DNA of 9,728 bases from Nitrososphaerales archaeon (lineage in GTDB: Archaea > Thermoproteota > Nitrososphaeria > Nitrososphaerales > UBA57), in the NCBI GenBank assembly GCA_022449325.1, contig JAKUSK010000029.1:1-9728 (forward strand), read 5' to 3'. The translations under genes were made by a program, and so were the position numbers. Of this stretch, positions 1 through 6,839 are shown piece by piece; positions within the stretch are counted from its first letter, which is position 1; each line of letters starts with the position of its first letter. The notes beneath the pieces were generated by a model. The model was given only the letters and a program-made list of their open reading frames with translations, was not told the DNA's origin and did not search any database.

Positions 1-706
1 TAATCACCCTCCAGGCATCACTGTACCTGAATGGTATCTGACAGGATTGTATGCGTTTATTCGGACTGGATTTGACAAGTTCATTACCGGCGGTTTATTA
101 CCGGCACTTTTGATTGCTATGTTCCTATTTGTACCATTTATTGATCACAGTAGAAAGATTTCATGGAAAGATCGACCATTCTTCTCTGCTTTGGGGATTG
201 CAAGTATCTCACAAGTCTTTATCACAACTATTTGGGGCTTCTATGTAAATCCAGATCCTACTAAAACTCTTGACGAACGACTATTTGTTGAACCTGTTCC
301 GTTTTACAGTGTTTTGTTAGTTAGTGTTGTCCTCAGCTTTGTTGTTGTGTATGGTTTCTTAAAAGCACGCGCGGCTCTAACAGTTCCTGGTCAAAAAACA
401 GTACCTACAAAACAAACTCCAATCATCTTGAATACTTTCTGGACTTATGCAGTCTTAATTTTACTGGTTATCTTTGAAGTTATACTTAATGGAATGGCAT
501 TAATGGCCTATGCAGGAGGTTTATGGGCACTTGCACTGTTTGAAACTGGAGCTATATTCTGTATATTTGGTATAATTGCACATGTTTATCGTTCCTATAA
601 TCCAAAAGTTATTGAAGCTGAAAAAGCTGCAAAGGAAGAAGCTGCTAAGGCTGCTAAAGAATCTGATGCCGCAGTCCCAACAATTACTAATTCTAAAACA
701 GATTAG
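1..706 (+). CDS. Cytochrome b/b6-type subunit, C-terminal part (5'-truncated by window edge)
   Basis: The frame is open from base 2, so the true start lies outside the window; the in-frame TTG at 47 is internal. The fragment has about 234 residues. Near its start (residues 9-12) it carries PEWY, the ef-loop signature of the quinol-oxidising site of cytochrome b and b6f subunit IV. Five hydrophobic segments follow, at about residues 27-47, 60-82, 101-120, 145-171 and 174-200. The first ends in VPFID-HSRK, the usual form of helix F in this family. Canonical cytochrome b has three helices after PEWY, so the last two look like a C-terminal extension. The protein ends in a hydrophilic Ala/Lys/Glu-rich tail, probably cytoplasmic. 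The role inferred is the membrane quinol-oxidising subunit of complex III, passing electrons to a Rieske protein and a copper or haem carrier. The haem-ligand half is not visible. Its stop TAG lies 1 nt from the stop of the opposing methionine synthase gene. Base composition is visibly less AT-rich than in the glycan genes, as expected for a core gene. Confidence 0.85.
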   Translation, partial: NHPPGITVPEWYLTGLYAFIRTGFDKFITGGLLPALLIAMFLFVPFIDHSRKISWKDRPFFSALGIASISQVFITTIWGFYVNPDPTKTLDERLFVEPVPFYSVLLVSVVLSFVVVYGFLKARAALTVPGQKTVPTKQTPIILNTFWTYAVLILLVIFEVILNGMALMAYAGGLWALALFETGAIFCIFGIIAHVYRSYNPKVIEAEKAAKEEAAKAAKESDAAVPTITNSKTD

Positions 707-707
707 A

Positions 708-1724
708 TTATAATTCTAATCTCTTCTTGGCCATTTCTGTACCGATTACCATGTTTTTTAATTTTGCAAACGATGTTTCTCTAGATCTAGTTCTTAGACC
801 ACAATCAGGATTTACGTGTACAAGATTTGGATTATCTGTCATTTTTACTGCATATAATAATCTGTCTCTGACTAATTCTGGTGATTCGACCTCGTCTACA
901 TGCACATCTAATACTCCGAGACCGATTTCCTTTTTCTCACCATATTCTTTGAACGTCTTTAAAAATGATTCATATCCATTTCTGTTAGAGTGACTTATTC
1001 CTTTATTCCATGAATCTCTATTCGCAAATTCCAATTCATATTGATGATTCTTCATTTCAAGTACTTCAGGATACATGTTTGAATAATCTTCACTGTAGCA
1101 TATGTGTATTCCAAATTTCGCATTAATTCCTTTAATTGATTCATTAAATGAATCCACAACTAATTGCATTTCGTCTGGATGTGTTGTTGCCGCAGGCTCA
1201 TCAATCTGAATAAAATCTGCACCTGTTTTAACTAAATCTTTAATCAATGGCCTAATTACTTTTTTTGCTAAATCAATTGTAAAATCCTCTTTTGATTTAT
1301 ATGCTTCATTATAAGACCAATCTGCTAGTGTATATGCACCTGTGATTGGTAATTTAATCATCTTATTCGCATTTTCCTTTACAAATAAAAACTCATCTAC
1401 ATGGTAAGGCCCCATATATTTGACCTTCTTTGTACAACGTCCTTTGTTGTAATATTTGTTATCCCATGATCTAATCTTTCCCGCTAATTGTAAACCTTCT
1501 ATCCTTCTTATACTGTATTCATACATCTCTACCCTTCTTGCTTCTCCATCATAGATCACATCTAATCCGATGTCCTCAAATAGTTTCAAGTTCAATAGAG
1601 CAACGTCACTTCTTGCTGCTTCTTTAACATCATTTGAAACATTTTTGTCTTGCAATAGCTTGACTAACCATTTAGGTTTTCTTATACTACCTATTTCTTG
1701 AGTCGCAAGTGGAAATTTCTTCAT
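708..1724 (-). CDS. metE: Cobalamin-independent methionine synthase, catalytic (C-terminal) half, stand-alone
   Basis: The 338-residue protein matches the C-terminal catalytic barrel of MetE, which moves a methyl group to homocysteine using a thiol-activating zinc. The barrel opens with a TQEIGSIRKP segment (residues 8-17), the family's T-x-IGS-x-R-P start. DGE is at 59-61, TGAYTLADWS at 128-137 (family G-P-T-WS region) and IQIDEPA at 172-178. The zinc ligands are in place: H207 and C209 in HICYSE, C308 in NPDCGL, and a glutamate near E230/E232. Full MetE is about 750 residues with two barrels; here the halves are separate genes. The ATG overlaps the TGA stop of the N-half gene (ATGA, 1721-1724), so translation is probably coupled and the proteins probably pair. 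The methyl donor (methyl-folate, methyl-tetrahydromethanopterin or a corrinoid protein) cannot be read from sequence. Related stand-alone core methionine synthases are known, but the N-half neighbour argues for a split MetE here. Confidence 0.9.
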   Translation of the reverse strand: MKKFPLATQEIGSIRKPKWLVKLLQDKNVSNDVKEAARSDVALLNLKLFEDIGLDVIYDGEARRVEMYEYSIRRIEGLQLAGKIRSWDNKYYNKGRCTKKVKYMGPYHVDEFLFVKENANKMIKLPITGAYTLADWSYNEAYKSKEDFTIDLAKKVIRPLIKDLVKTGADFIQIDEPAATTHPDEMQLVVDSFNESIKGINAKFGIHICYSEDYSNMYPEVLEMKNHQYELEFANRDSWNKGISHSNRNGYESFLKTFKEYGEKKEIGLGVLDVHVDEVESPELVRDRLLYAVKMTDNPNLVHVNPDCGLRTRSRETSFAKLKNMVIGTEMAKKRLEL

Positions 1725-2659
1725 AGTTTCATCATCTTGCTTTTTTCTTTTATTTGTTTCATTATTTGTAATTTCTTATCGGCAAATGATTCTGGTATAA
1801 ATTCAAAATCCCAACTGGTTATAACTGATAGAGATTCCGGATTAAATGTTTTTTTTATATTTTTTAATTCCCGAATAATATCTGACGACTTTTCCATTTT
1901 GGTATTTTTTGCATCAATTAATCCACACGCTAAACCCTTTTTCATTTCTATTTTATCAAATTTATCAATGTTCGAAGATGTGAAATCTATGCCTATAATA
2001 TCTACAGGAAACTCTTGAAATTCTTCTAAAGTATTGGATATATCCGAACCCCAAAGATTTAGACATGTTTTTGTATCTAGACCCTTGACTATTTTTTCCA
2101 TTGCTTTCTTAACCATATTTAATCTATCTGCCTCTTCAATTCGTGCTAATGATGGTGAATTGAATTGTATTAATTGCACATCTTTTTTTAACGAATTGAG
2201 TTCTTTTTTAATTATTTCTGCAAATGCATTGACTACTTCTTCTTCTGATCTATAAAATTCATTTGCAGACAAGTCATAGAATGTAAAAGGATCTAATATG
2301 TCAATTTTAACTTTTGATTTGCTGGTAAATAGATCAAAACATATGCTATTTTTTAATATATTTCCTGTTGTACCGATTTTACTTTTGATTATTGGTTGAC
2401 GATAAAATGTATTGTTTTCGTAATATCTAGTTAACGGTCCTCTTTCTATTCCTTTTAAATTGTCAGTAAACGGTCTTAAATTGTCATCCCAGTCAATCAA
2501 TGGATCTGAAATATAATCTAGTTTATTATTTAATTGAATTCTTAATAATCTTGATTTCTCTTTCTTGAATTGCTTTTCTAATGTCTTATCGTACGATCTT
2601 GTTGACTCGATAAGTTTCTCATTTCGTGGATAAATTCCTGCACTCCAATAATTAATCAA
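1721..2659 (-). CDS. MetE N-terminal-domain-like protein, partner of the split methionine synthase
   Basis: This 312-residue protein resembles the N-terminal barrel of MetE. It has an AGIYPR start (residues 7-12; family G-x-PR), a DP-x-x-DWDDNLRPF-like segment (52-64), ILDPFTFYDLS (121-131) and GLACGLIDAKNTKMEK (242-257), the equivalent of the family G-x-VD-x-RN strand. Positions that hold the catalytic zinc ligands in the C-half are replaced: LNLWGSD (200-206) stands where the C-half has HICYSE, and the late cysteine region reads TSWDFEF. It is therefore probably non-catalytic and helps bind the methyl donor, as the N-domain does in full MetE. The TTG start at 2659 is chosen because an in-frame TAA precedes it directly, YWSAGIYPR follows closely, and a TATA-like box is centred about 27 nt upstream. 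It ends in a 4-nt overlap with the catalytic half. It could also be called a MetE-like protein of unknown function. Confidence 0.8.
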   Translation of the reverse strand: MINYWSAGIYPRNEKLIESTRSYDKTLEKQFKKEKSRLLRIQLNNKLDYISDPLIDWDDNLRPFTDNLKGIERGPLTRYYENNTFYRQPIIKSKIGTTGNILKNSICFDLFTSKSKVKIDILDPFTFYDLSANEFYRSEEEVVNAFAEIIKKELNSLKKDVQLIQFNSPSLARIEEADRLNMVKKAMEKIVKGLDTKTCLNLWGSDISNTLEEFQEFPVDIIGIDFTSSNIDKFDKIEMKKGLACGLIDAKNTKMEKSSDIIRELKNIKKTFNPESLSVITSWDFEFIPESFADKKLQIMKQIKEKSKMMKL

Positions 2660-2680
2660 TTATGTTCTTATTGTTCTGTA

Positions 2681-2692
2681 AATATCTATATT
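2681..2692 (-). promoter_or_regulatory. TATA-like box for the MetE N-half gene (leaderless)
   Basis: On the minus strand this reads AATATAGATATT, a TATA-like, nearly symmetric element (arms AATAT/ATATT, 2-nt centre). Its centre is about 27 nt upstream of the TTG start at 2659, the distance expected between an archaeal TATA box and a transcription start placed at the start codon. No ribosome binding site is seen before the TTG. This suggests the two metE genes have their own promoter in the 49-nt gap after the regulator gene, although read-through from the regulator is also possible. Confidence 0.5.
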
Positions 2693-2708
2693 AAAAGTAT
2701 TTCTTCAT

Positions 2709-3266
2709 CTATTTTAATTTGAATAAATCACTTCTTGTTACAATTCCTATTACTTTTGCCTTTTCAGTTACTACTACTGCTTCATAGAACTCTAACATTT
2801 GATATAATAATTCAACCGGTGTATTTGCATCAACTGTTGGAAATGGAGGATCCATTACATCTATTACTTTCTTTGCAAATGCTTCATTCGGCGAACCCGA
2901 TTCAGATAATTCTCGTAAAATGGTTTTCTCTGATAAACTTCCTATTATGTTATTCTTATCGAAAACCGGTAATTGTGATATGTTCTTTTCACGAATCTTT
3001 TTTGCAGCGTCTTTTAATGTTTCTTTTTTATCTATACCTTTTACTGTTTTTGAACATATGCTCTTGGCTGTTCTTTTGTCTCCATCTCTTCGTTCCTGTT
3101 TCTGTAATGTTTCTATCAATATTTTTACTTTTGAATATGCCGGTTCTACTTTTTTTGCTTCCATCTTAGTAATTAATGACTGACTTACTCCTGACAGTTT
3201 GGCTAATTCTGTCTGCGTTAATCCTAGTTGCTTTCTTAACCTTACAATATCGTCAATTTCAAACAT
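2709..3266 (-). CDS. HTH (Xre-type) transcriptional regulator with C-terminal CBS pair
   Basis: The 185-residue protein starts with a Cro/C1-type helix-turn-helix at about residues 5-40; LTQTELAKLSGVSQSLITK (16-34) is a textbook recognition unit. After a basic linker come two CBS motifs, at about 67-122 and 132-185. The second ends in IGIVTRSDL, a typical CBS strand-helix end. This architecture is a known archaeal family (the COG3620 type) in which the CBS pair is thought to bind an adenosyl ligand such as AMP, ATP or SAM and modulate DNA binding. The gene lies 49 nt upstream of the metE pair on the same strand and diverges from the nucleotidyltransferase gene across 79 nt. A role in controlling metE, perhaps by sensing SAM, is inference from position only. 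The ATG at 3266 lies just upstream of the HTH, and no better start is seen. No Shine-Dalgarno precedes it. A weak TATA-like stretch (about 3292-3298) lies near the leaderless distance. Confidence 0.88.
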   Translation of the reverse strand: MFEIDDIVRLRKQLGLTQTELAKLSGVSQSLITKMEAKKVEPAYSKVKILIETLQKQERRDGDKRTAKSICSKTVKGIDKKETLKDAAKKIREKNISQLPVFDKNNIIGSLSEKTILRELSESGSPNEAFAKKVIDVMDPPFPTVDANTPVELLYQMLEFYEAVVVTEKAKVIGIVTRSDLFKLK

Positions 3267-3312
3267 TAATTCTAATAAATAACTAAGAAAAAGATATGTC
3301 TTTTGGATAAAG

Positions 3313-3328
3313 ATTAACTATAGTTAAT
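3313..3328. promoter_or_regulatory. Perfect 16-bp palindrome overlapping the nucleotidyltransferase promoter
   Basis: ATTAACTATAGTTAAT is a perfect 16-bp palindrome whose core contains TATA-like CTATAG. Its centre (3320/3321) is about 26 nt before the ATG at 3346, exactly where a TATA box for a leaderless transcript should sit. A dimeric regulator bound here would cover the TATA box. The closest candidate is the divergent HTH-CBS regulator whose start is 47 nt away. The palindrome is seen directly; operator function is inferred. Being AT-only apart from one C/G pair, it could be partly a chance product of composition. Confidence 0.5.
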
Positions 3329-3345
3329 AATTACTGAAATATGTT

Positions 3346-4029
3346 ATGAAAGCGCTTATTCTCGCAGGCGGAATGGGGAAAAGACTTCGACCACTTACTG
3401 ATGACAAACCAAAACCCATGATTCCTATCTCAAACAAACCTATTCTTGAATGGCAAATTAACTGGCTTAAATCCCATAATATTCGTGATATTGTTCTTTG
3501 TACTGGTTACATGGGTGATAATATCTCCGCGTATTTCGGAAATGGAGAAAAATTTGACGTGAATATTGAATATTCTAAAGAGGAAGAGCCTCTTGGTACT
3601 GGTGGAGCATTAATGCAATCGCGTTCCTTACTTGAATCACATTCCAATTTCCTTGTTATGAATGGTGATGTAATGACTGATATTGACCCTCATAGTTTAA
3701 TTCAGAATCTTACAGATAAATTAATTGGAACTATTGCAGTTGTTGCCTTGAGAAGCCCATTTGGCGAAATTGAAATTCAAGAAAATGGACTAATATCTAG
3801 TTTTACTGAAAAACCAATACTTAATGACCACTGGATTAATGCCGGAATTTATTGTTTCTCAAATAATGTTTTCGGTTATTTATCTAACGTTGGCAGTCTT
3901 GAATCTGATGTTTTTCCTATTCTTGCTACTGAAAATAAATTGTCTGCAATAAAACAAAATGATATAAAATGGCGTTCTATTGATAGTCATAAAGATATAG
4001 AAGAAGCACAAAAAGAATTCGGTAATTAA
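3346..4029 (+). CDS. Sugar-1-phosphate nucleotidyltransferase (NTP_transferase/RmlA-like), short form
   Basis: The 227-residue protein is a GT-A-fold nucleotidyltransferase that joins a sugar-1-phosphate and an NTP to give an NDP-sugar plus pyrophosphate. The signature is at the start: LAGGMGKRLRPLT (6-18) with KPKPM (21-25). LGTGGAL (83-89) binds the base and ribose, D108 in NGD (106-108) is the expected metal ligand, and FTEKP (153-157) and NAGIY (165-169) hold the sugar side. The end (W209-x-x-ID-x-x-x-D-x-EEA) matches the usual W-x-DIGTP-x-D close. The length fits the short MurU/HddC-like class with only the catalytic domain; there is no left-handed helix and no CBS pair. Base (G, U, T or C) and sugar cannot be fixed from sequence; GDP-sugar formation is common for this class next to nonulosonate genes. 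It stands alone on its strand, probably leaderless, and its TAA abuts the stop of the opposing dehydrogenase with no gap. Confidence 0.88.
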   Translation: MKALILAGGMGKRLRPLTDDKPKPMIPISNKPILEWQINWLKSHNIRDIVLCTGYMGDNISAYFGNGEKFDVNIEYSKEEEPLGTGGALMQSRSLLESHSNFLVMNGDVMTDIDPHSLIQNLTDKLIGTIAVVALRSPFGEIEIQENGLISSFTEKPILNDHWINAGIYCFSNNVFGYLSNVGSLESDVFPILATENKLSAIKQNDIKWRSIDSHKDIEEAQKEFGN

Positions 4030-5367
4030 TTATTTTCCAATTGTTAGTGTCTTTAATTTCTTAAAATTATCTTTATTTAATATATTTCTTCCATCAAAAA
4101 TTATTGGCTTCTTTTTTGATTTCTTAATTATGTATTCTTCGTCAATCTCTTTATATTCATCATGATCCGTCGAAATAATTATTATATCTACTCCTGAAAT
4201 CACTTTATCTAATTCGTTACTTAACTTTACTTCTTTTGGTAATAATGGATCGTAACTAAAGAATGGATCATGAACTTTTACTTTGATTTTCTTTTTCATT
4301 AACTCCTTTACAACATCATACGTTGGCGAAATTCGATTATCTGCTACATTTCCTCTAAAACTCAATCCCAAAATTAACGCTGTTAGTTTTTTCTTATTTC
4401 CAATCTTTGACATAATTCGGTTTATGGAATATTTTGGCATTTTTTCATTCGTATATCTTCCCAATAAAGGAAAATTCATGTTTATTCCTTTGTCTATTGC
4501 TGTCTGCGTTAATAACCATGGATATACCGGAATACAATATCCTCCTACTCCTATTCCAGGCTTGTGAAGCTTACTATAAGGTTGTGAATTCGCAGCACCT
4601 CTAACTTCCCAAAAATCTATTCCTAACTTCTCACAAAATATCGATAACTCATTTGCTAATGCAATATTTACGTCTCTGTATAATCCTTCAATTAATTTCT
4701 CAGCTTCAGCTGCTTCTGTACAAGACATAATAATTGGTTTTTTTGAAGAAATTATTTCAAACATCTTATTCGCTATCATTATACTAGTTTTTCCAGATCC
4801 AGATAATATTGGCGGATAATTATTCTCTATATCACTTACTGCTTGACCTGCTGATATTCTCTCTGGATTATAAATAAAAAAGAAATCTTTTTCAACTGTT
4901 AGTTTTGTTTTATTTTCAATCAATTTAATAATTTTTGTTGAAGTTCCTATTGGCACTGTAGGAGTTATAATTATGACATCATCTTTTTTTAACCCAGTAA
5001 TTATGTCATCTACAACTGCGTACAAGATTCTTAAGTCAGCTGATCTTTTATCTAATCCTACTGGCACTGATATGATTTTTATATCAGAATTTTTCGATGC
5101 CCATTTTCCATTTGAAGTTGCTATCAGTCTCTTACTGTTTATTCCCTCTACAAATGCTTCTTTTGCTTTTGGTTCTGAATTAGATATTTTCTTATTGTTT
5201 ATGTCATTAACTAATTTGCTTTTTTTATCCACGGCAATGATTGATGCTCCTGCTCTTAACCATGTTGATGCAATAGCAGTTCCTACAAATCCAATTCCAT
5301 ATATTGATAATTTCTTAGTTCCTAATTTGATATTACTGGGTAATTCGTGTATCTGCTTCTGATTCAC
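4030..5367 (-). CDS. Nucleotide-sugar dehydrogenase, UDP-ManNAc/UDP-glucose dehydrogenase family (WecC-like)
   Basis: At 445 residues this is a full-length member of the family that oxidises an NDP-sugar C6 alcohol to the uronate in two NAD-dependent steps. The Rossmann loop is GIGFVG (24-29) with acidic D47 at the end of strand 2, favouring NAD. TVPIGT is at 137-142 and NPER at 167-170. The central dimer-domain helix is EAEKLIEGLYRDVNIALANE (221-240) with K224. The catalytic cysteine is C278 in GVGGYCIPVYP. The C-terminal NDP-binding domain has GLSFRGN (334-340) and the NRISP stretch (344-348). Against the WecC motif GGHCIPVDP, His is Tyr and Asp is Tyr. The Lys of the usual FK-x-N is Arg, and the Asn expected near residue 228 is Gly. 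The start is GTG at 5367, the only candidate between an upstream in-frame TAA and the Rossmann fold. The product is probably a UDP-uronate such as UDP-ManNAcA; the exact substrate is unknown. Confidence 0.88.
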   Translation of the reverse strand: MNQKQIHELPSNIKLGTKKLSIYGIGFVGTAIASTWLRAGASIIAVDKKSKLVNDINNKKISNSEPKAKEAFVEGINSKRLIATSNGKWASKNSDIKIISVPVGLDKRSADLRILYAVVDDIITGLKKDDVIIITPTVPIGTSTKIIKLIENKTKLTVEKDFFFIYNPERISAGQAVSDIENNYPPILSGSGKTSIMIANKMFEIISSKKPIIMSCTEAAEAEKLIEGLYRDVNIALANELSIFCEKLGIDFWEVRGAANSQPYSKLHKPGIGVGGYCIPVYPWLLTQTAIDKGINMNFPLLGRYTNEKMPKYSINRIMSKIGNKKKLTALILGLSFRGNVADNRISPTYDVVKELMKKKIKVKVHDPFFSYDPLLPKEVKLSNELDKVISGVDIIIISTDHDEYKEIDEEYIIKKSKKKPIIFDGRNILNKDNFKKLKTLTIGK

Positions 5368-5386
5368 GAATAATATTGTGGAAACA

Positions 5387-5397
5387 TTTTAATTAAG
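5387..5397. promoter_or_regulatory. Candidate TATA-like element in the divergent gap
   Basis: TTTTAATTAAG contains the 8-bp palindrome TTAATTAA. Its centre is about 25 nt upstream of the GTG start of the minus-strand dehydrogenase, a fair leaderless distance. For the plus-strand transferase (ATG at 5431) it is about 39 nt away, which would leave a leader of roughly 12 nt. No better TATA-like stretch is seen at the leaderless distance for that gene. Support is position and composition only, in a 63-nt gap. Confidence 0.3.
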
Positions 5398-5430
5398 TTT
5401 CTTACCATCATACACCAGTTTAAAAGAGAA

Positions 5431-6822
5431 ATGACTGTCAATAATGATAAAACTTTGTTAATTGTTCTTCCATATGGAATTGGATGGAAATCAATTATCA
5501 ATGAAAAAAACCTCGAAATTCTTACTAATGCAGGATTAAAAATTATTCTTCTTTGTGAACCTAATATGGTTAATTCTACCAATCCCAACGTAGTAATTAA
5601 AACTCTCAAAAAAATTCCTCGAACAAAATCTGAAATTGCTGTTGGTTTATTGCGAAATTATGTATTTGCAGATACTTCTAAACCTCATTCTGAAACCCTT
5701 AAAATTAAGATTTCTGAATTAGATGATTCTCACCCACTTCTTTCCTTAATTCGTAAATCAATAGGTAAATTCTTTTCAAAAAGTACTATTGTTAAAAATA
5801 TTCTTGCGCGATCTGATTCTGCTCTCTTTAATAATTCCGAATATGACGAATTATTTACTGATTATAACCCTGACTTCATTTTTGTTACTTATCCATTTTC
5901 ATTTTATACTTATCCTATTTTGAGACATGCTAGTAAATCTCAAATTCCAATTCTTGGTTATGTTCCAAGTTGGGATAATCTTACATCTAAGTGGGAAGTT
6001 CCAGTTAAATTGAATAAATTACTTGTTTGGAATAGCATTATGAAAGAAGAAGCAATTAATTTTCTTGATTATTCCGACGAATGCGTTTCAATCACAGGTG
6101 TCCCACAATTTGACATTCATTCTAATAACTCCTTAATTATGGATCGTAAAAAATTTCTTCAAGACTTGCACGGAGATGCAAATAAGAAGATTTTGCTGTA
6201 TGCTACAGGTACTGAGCAACTCTCTGATTCTGAACCATTTATTGTTAAAATGATATATGATATGATTCAGAACAATAAATTTGATCATCCTTGCCAATTG
6301 CTTTTACGAGTTCATCCACGCCGTAGTTTATCCGATTTCAAAGATTTATTTGATAAACCTGATGTTCTAATTCAAACACCTGGAAAAGAATCAAAAGAAT
6401 TTAAAGATTCAGGTTATGTTTGGAACTCTGATTTCACTGATTATTCTACATTGTCTAACACATTATATCATGCAGACGTTATGATTAATGTCGCATCTAC
6501 TATTACTATCGAATCTTGTTTATTTGATACTCCTGTGGTAAATATTGGATTTGACGCTAATCTCGATCCTGATTTTAATCGTTCCGTTAAACGTCATTTT
6601 CAATATTCACATTATCTAGATATTGTAGAATCTAACGGTGTAAAAATTGCTAATTCAGAACACGAACTTGGTGAATTTATTAATCGTTACCTTAATGATC
6701 CTACTCTTGAATCTACTGGACGTAACCTAATTGTTGACAATCAGTGCTCTTTCAGAGATGGTAAATCTTCTGAACGCCTGTTAAGATATATAATAGATTT
6801 TACTAAAGAATATTCAGTTTAA
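5431..6822 (+). CDS. Predicted GT-B-like glycosyl/glycerophosphotransferase for surface polysaccharide
   Basis: The 463-residue soluble protein has no signal peptide. It appears to have two Rossmann-like halves: an N-half with an early LLIVLPYGIGWKS strand-loop (9-21) and a C-half from about 250. Family-like motifs are SWDNLTSK (180-187), VWN (199-201), GVPQFD (223-228), LYATG (256-260), RVHPR (293-297), ASTITIESCLFDTPVV (355-370, the acidic/small-residue donor-binding segment of GT-B enzymes) and FRDGKSSERL (441-450), reminiscent of the DGKASER close of CDP-glycerol glycerophosphotransferases. I infer a transferase adding a sugar or sugar-phosphate unit to a surface glycan; donor and acceptor are unknown. 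A UDP-GlcNAc 2-epimerase-like fold is the main alternative, but that family's active-site motifs were not recognised. The CBS-dehydrogenase gene follows after 17 nt on the same strand, so the two are probably one operon and this enzyme may use the oxidised sugar made there. Confidence 0.7.
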   Translation: MTVNNDKTLLIVLPYGIGWKSIINEKNLEILTNAGLKIILLCEPNMVNSTNPNVVIKTLKKIPRTKSEIAVGLLRNYVFADTSKPHSETLKIKISELDDSHPLLSLIRKSIGKFFSKSTIVKNILARSDSALFNNSEYDELFTDYNPDFIFVTYPFSFYTYPILRHASKSQIPILGYVPSWDNLTSKWEVPVKLNKLLVWNSIMKEEAINFLDYSDECVSITGVPQFDIHSNNSLIMDRKKFLQDLHGDANKKILLYATGTEQLSDSEPFIVKMIYDMIQNNKFDHPCQLLLRVHPRRSLSDFKDLFDKPDVLIQTPGKESKEFKDSGYVWNSDFTDYSTLSNTLYHADVMINVASTITIESCLFDTPVVNIGFDANLDPDFNRSVKRHFQYSHYLDIVESNGVKIANSEHELGEFINRYLNDPTLESTGRNLIVDNQCSFRDGKSSERLLRYIIDFTKEYSV

Positions 6823-6839
6823 ACTGGCTGTGTGATGAT

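Noticed and set aside
47..49. TTG as a possible start of the first gene
   Set aside because: The frame is open to the window edge and the PEWY motif lies upstream of it in the same frame, so the TTG is internal.
727..3183. Open frames on the plus strand opposite the metE pair and the HTH-CBS regulator
   Set aside because: They lie wholly antisense to genes with clear family motifs, and their translations are low-complexity Phe/Leu/Ser-rich with no recognisable domains.
3267..3345. Possible small RNA or tRNA in the longest spacer
   Set aside because: At 79 nt and very AT-rich, it shows no tRNA fold, GC-rich stem or T-run terminator; the palindrome and TATA-like content fit a promoter region better.
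3208..4514. A 14-nt repeat (CTGTCTGCGTTAAT) present in both the regulator and the dehydrogenase genes
   Set aside because: Both copies lie inside coding sequence and encode similar short peptides (LTQT) with the same codons, so chance is enough to explain it.
4283..5362. Plus-strand open frames opposite the WecC-like dehydrogenase
   Set aside because: They are antisense shadows of a gene whose catalytic motifs are intact along its length, with no domain or promoter support.
5364..5609. Minus-strand 81-codon frame overlapping the start of the transferase and the dehydrogenase start
   Set aside because: It overlaps real coding sequence and fills the divergent promoter gap, and the product resembles nothing known.
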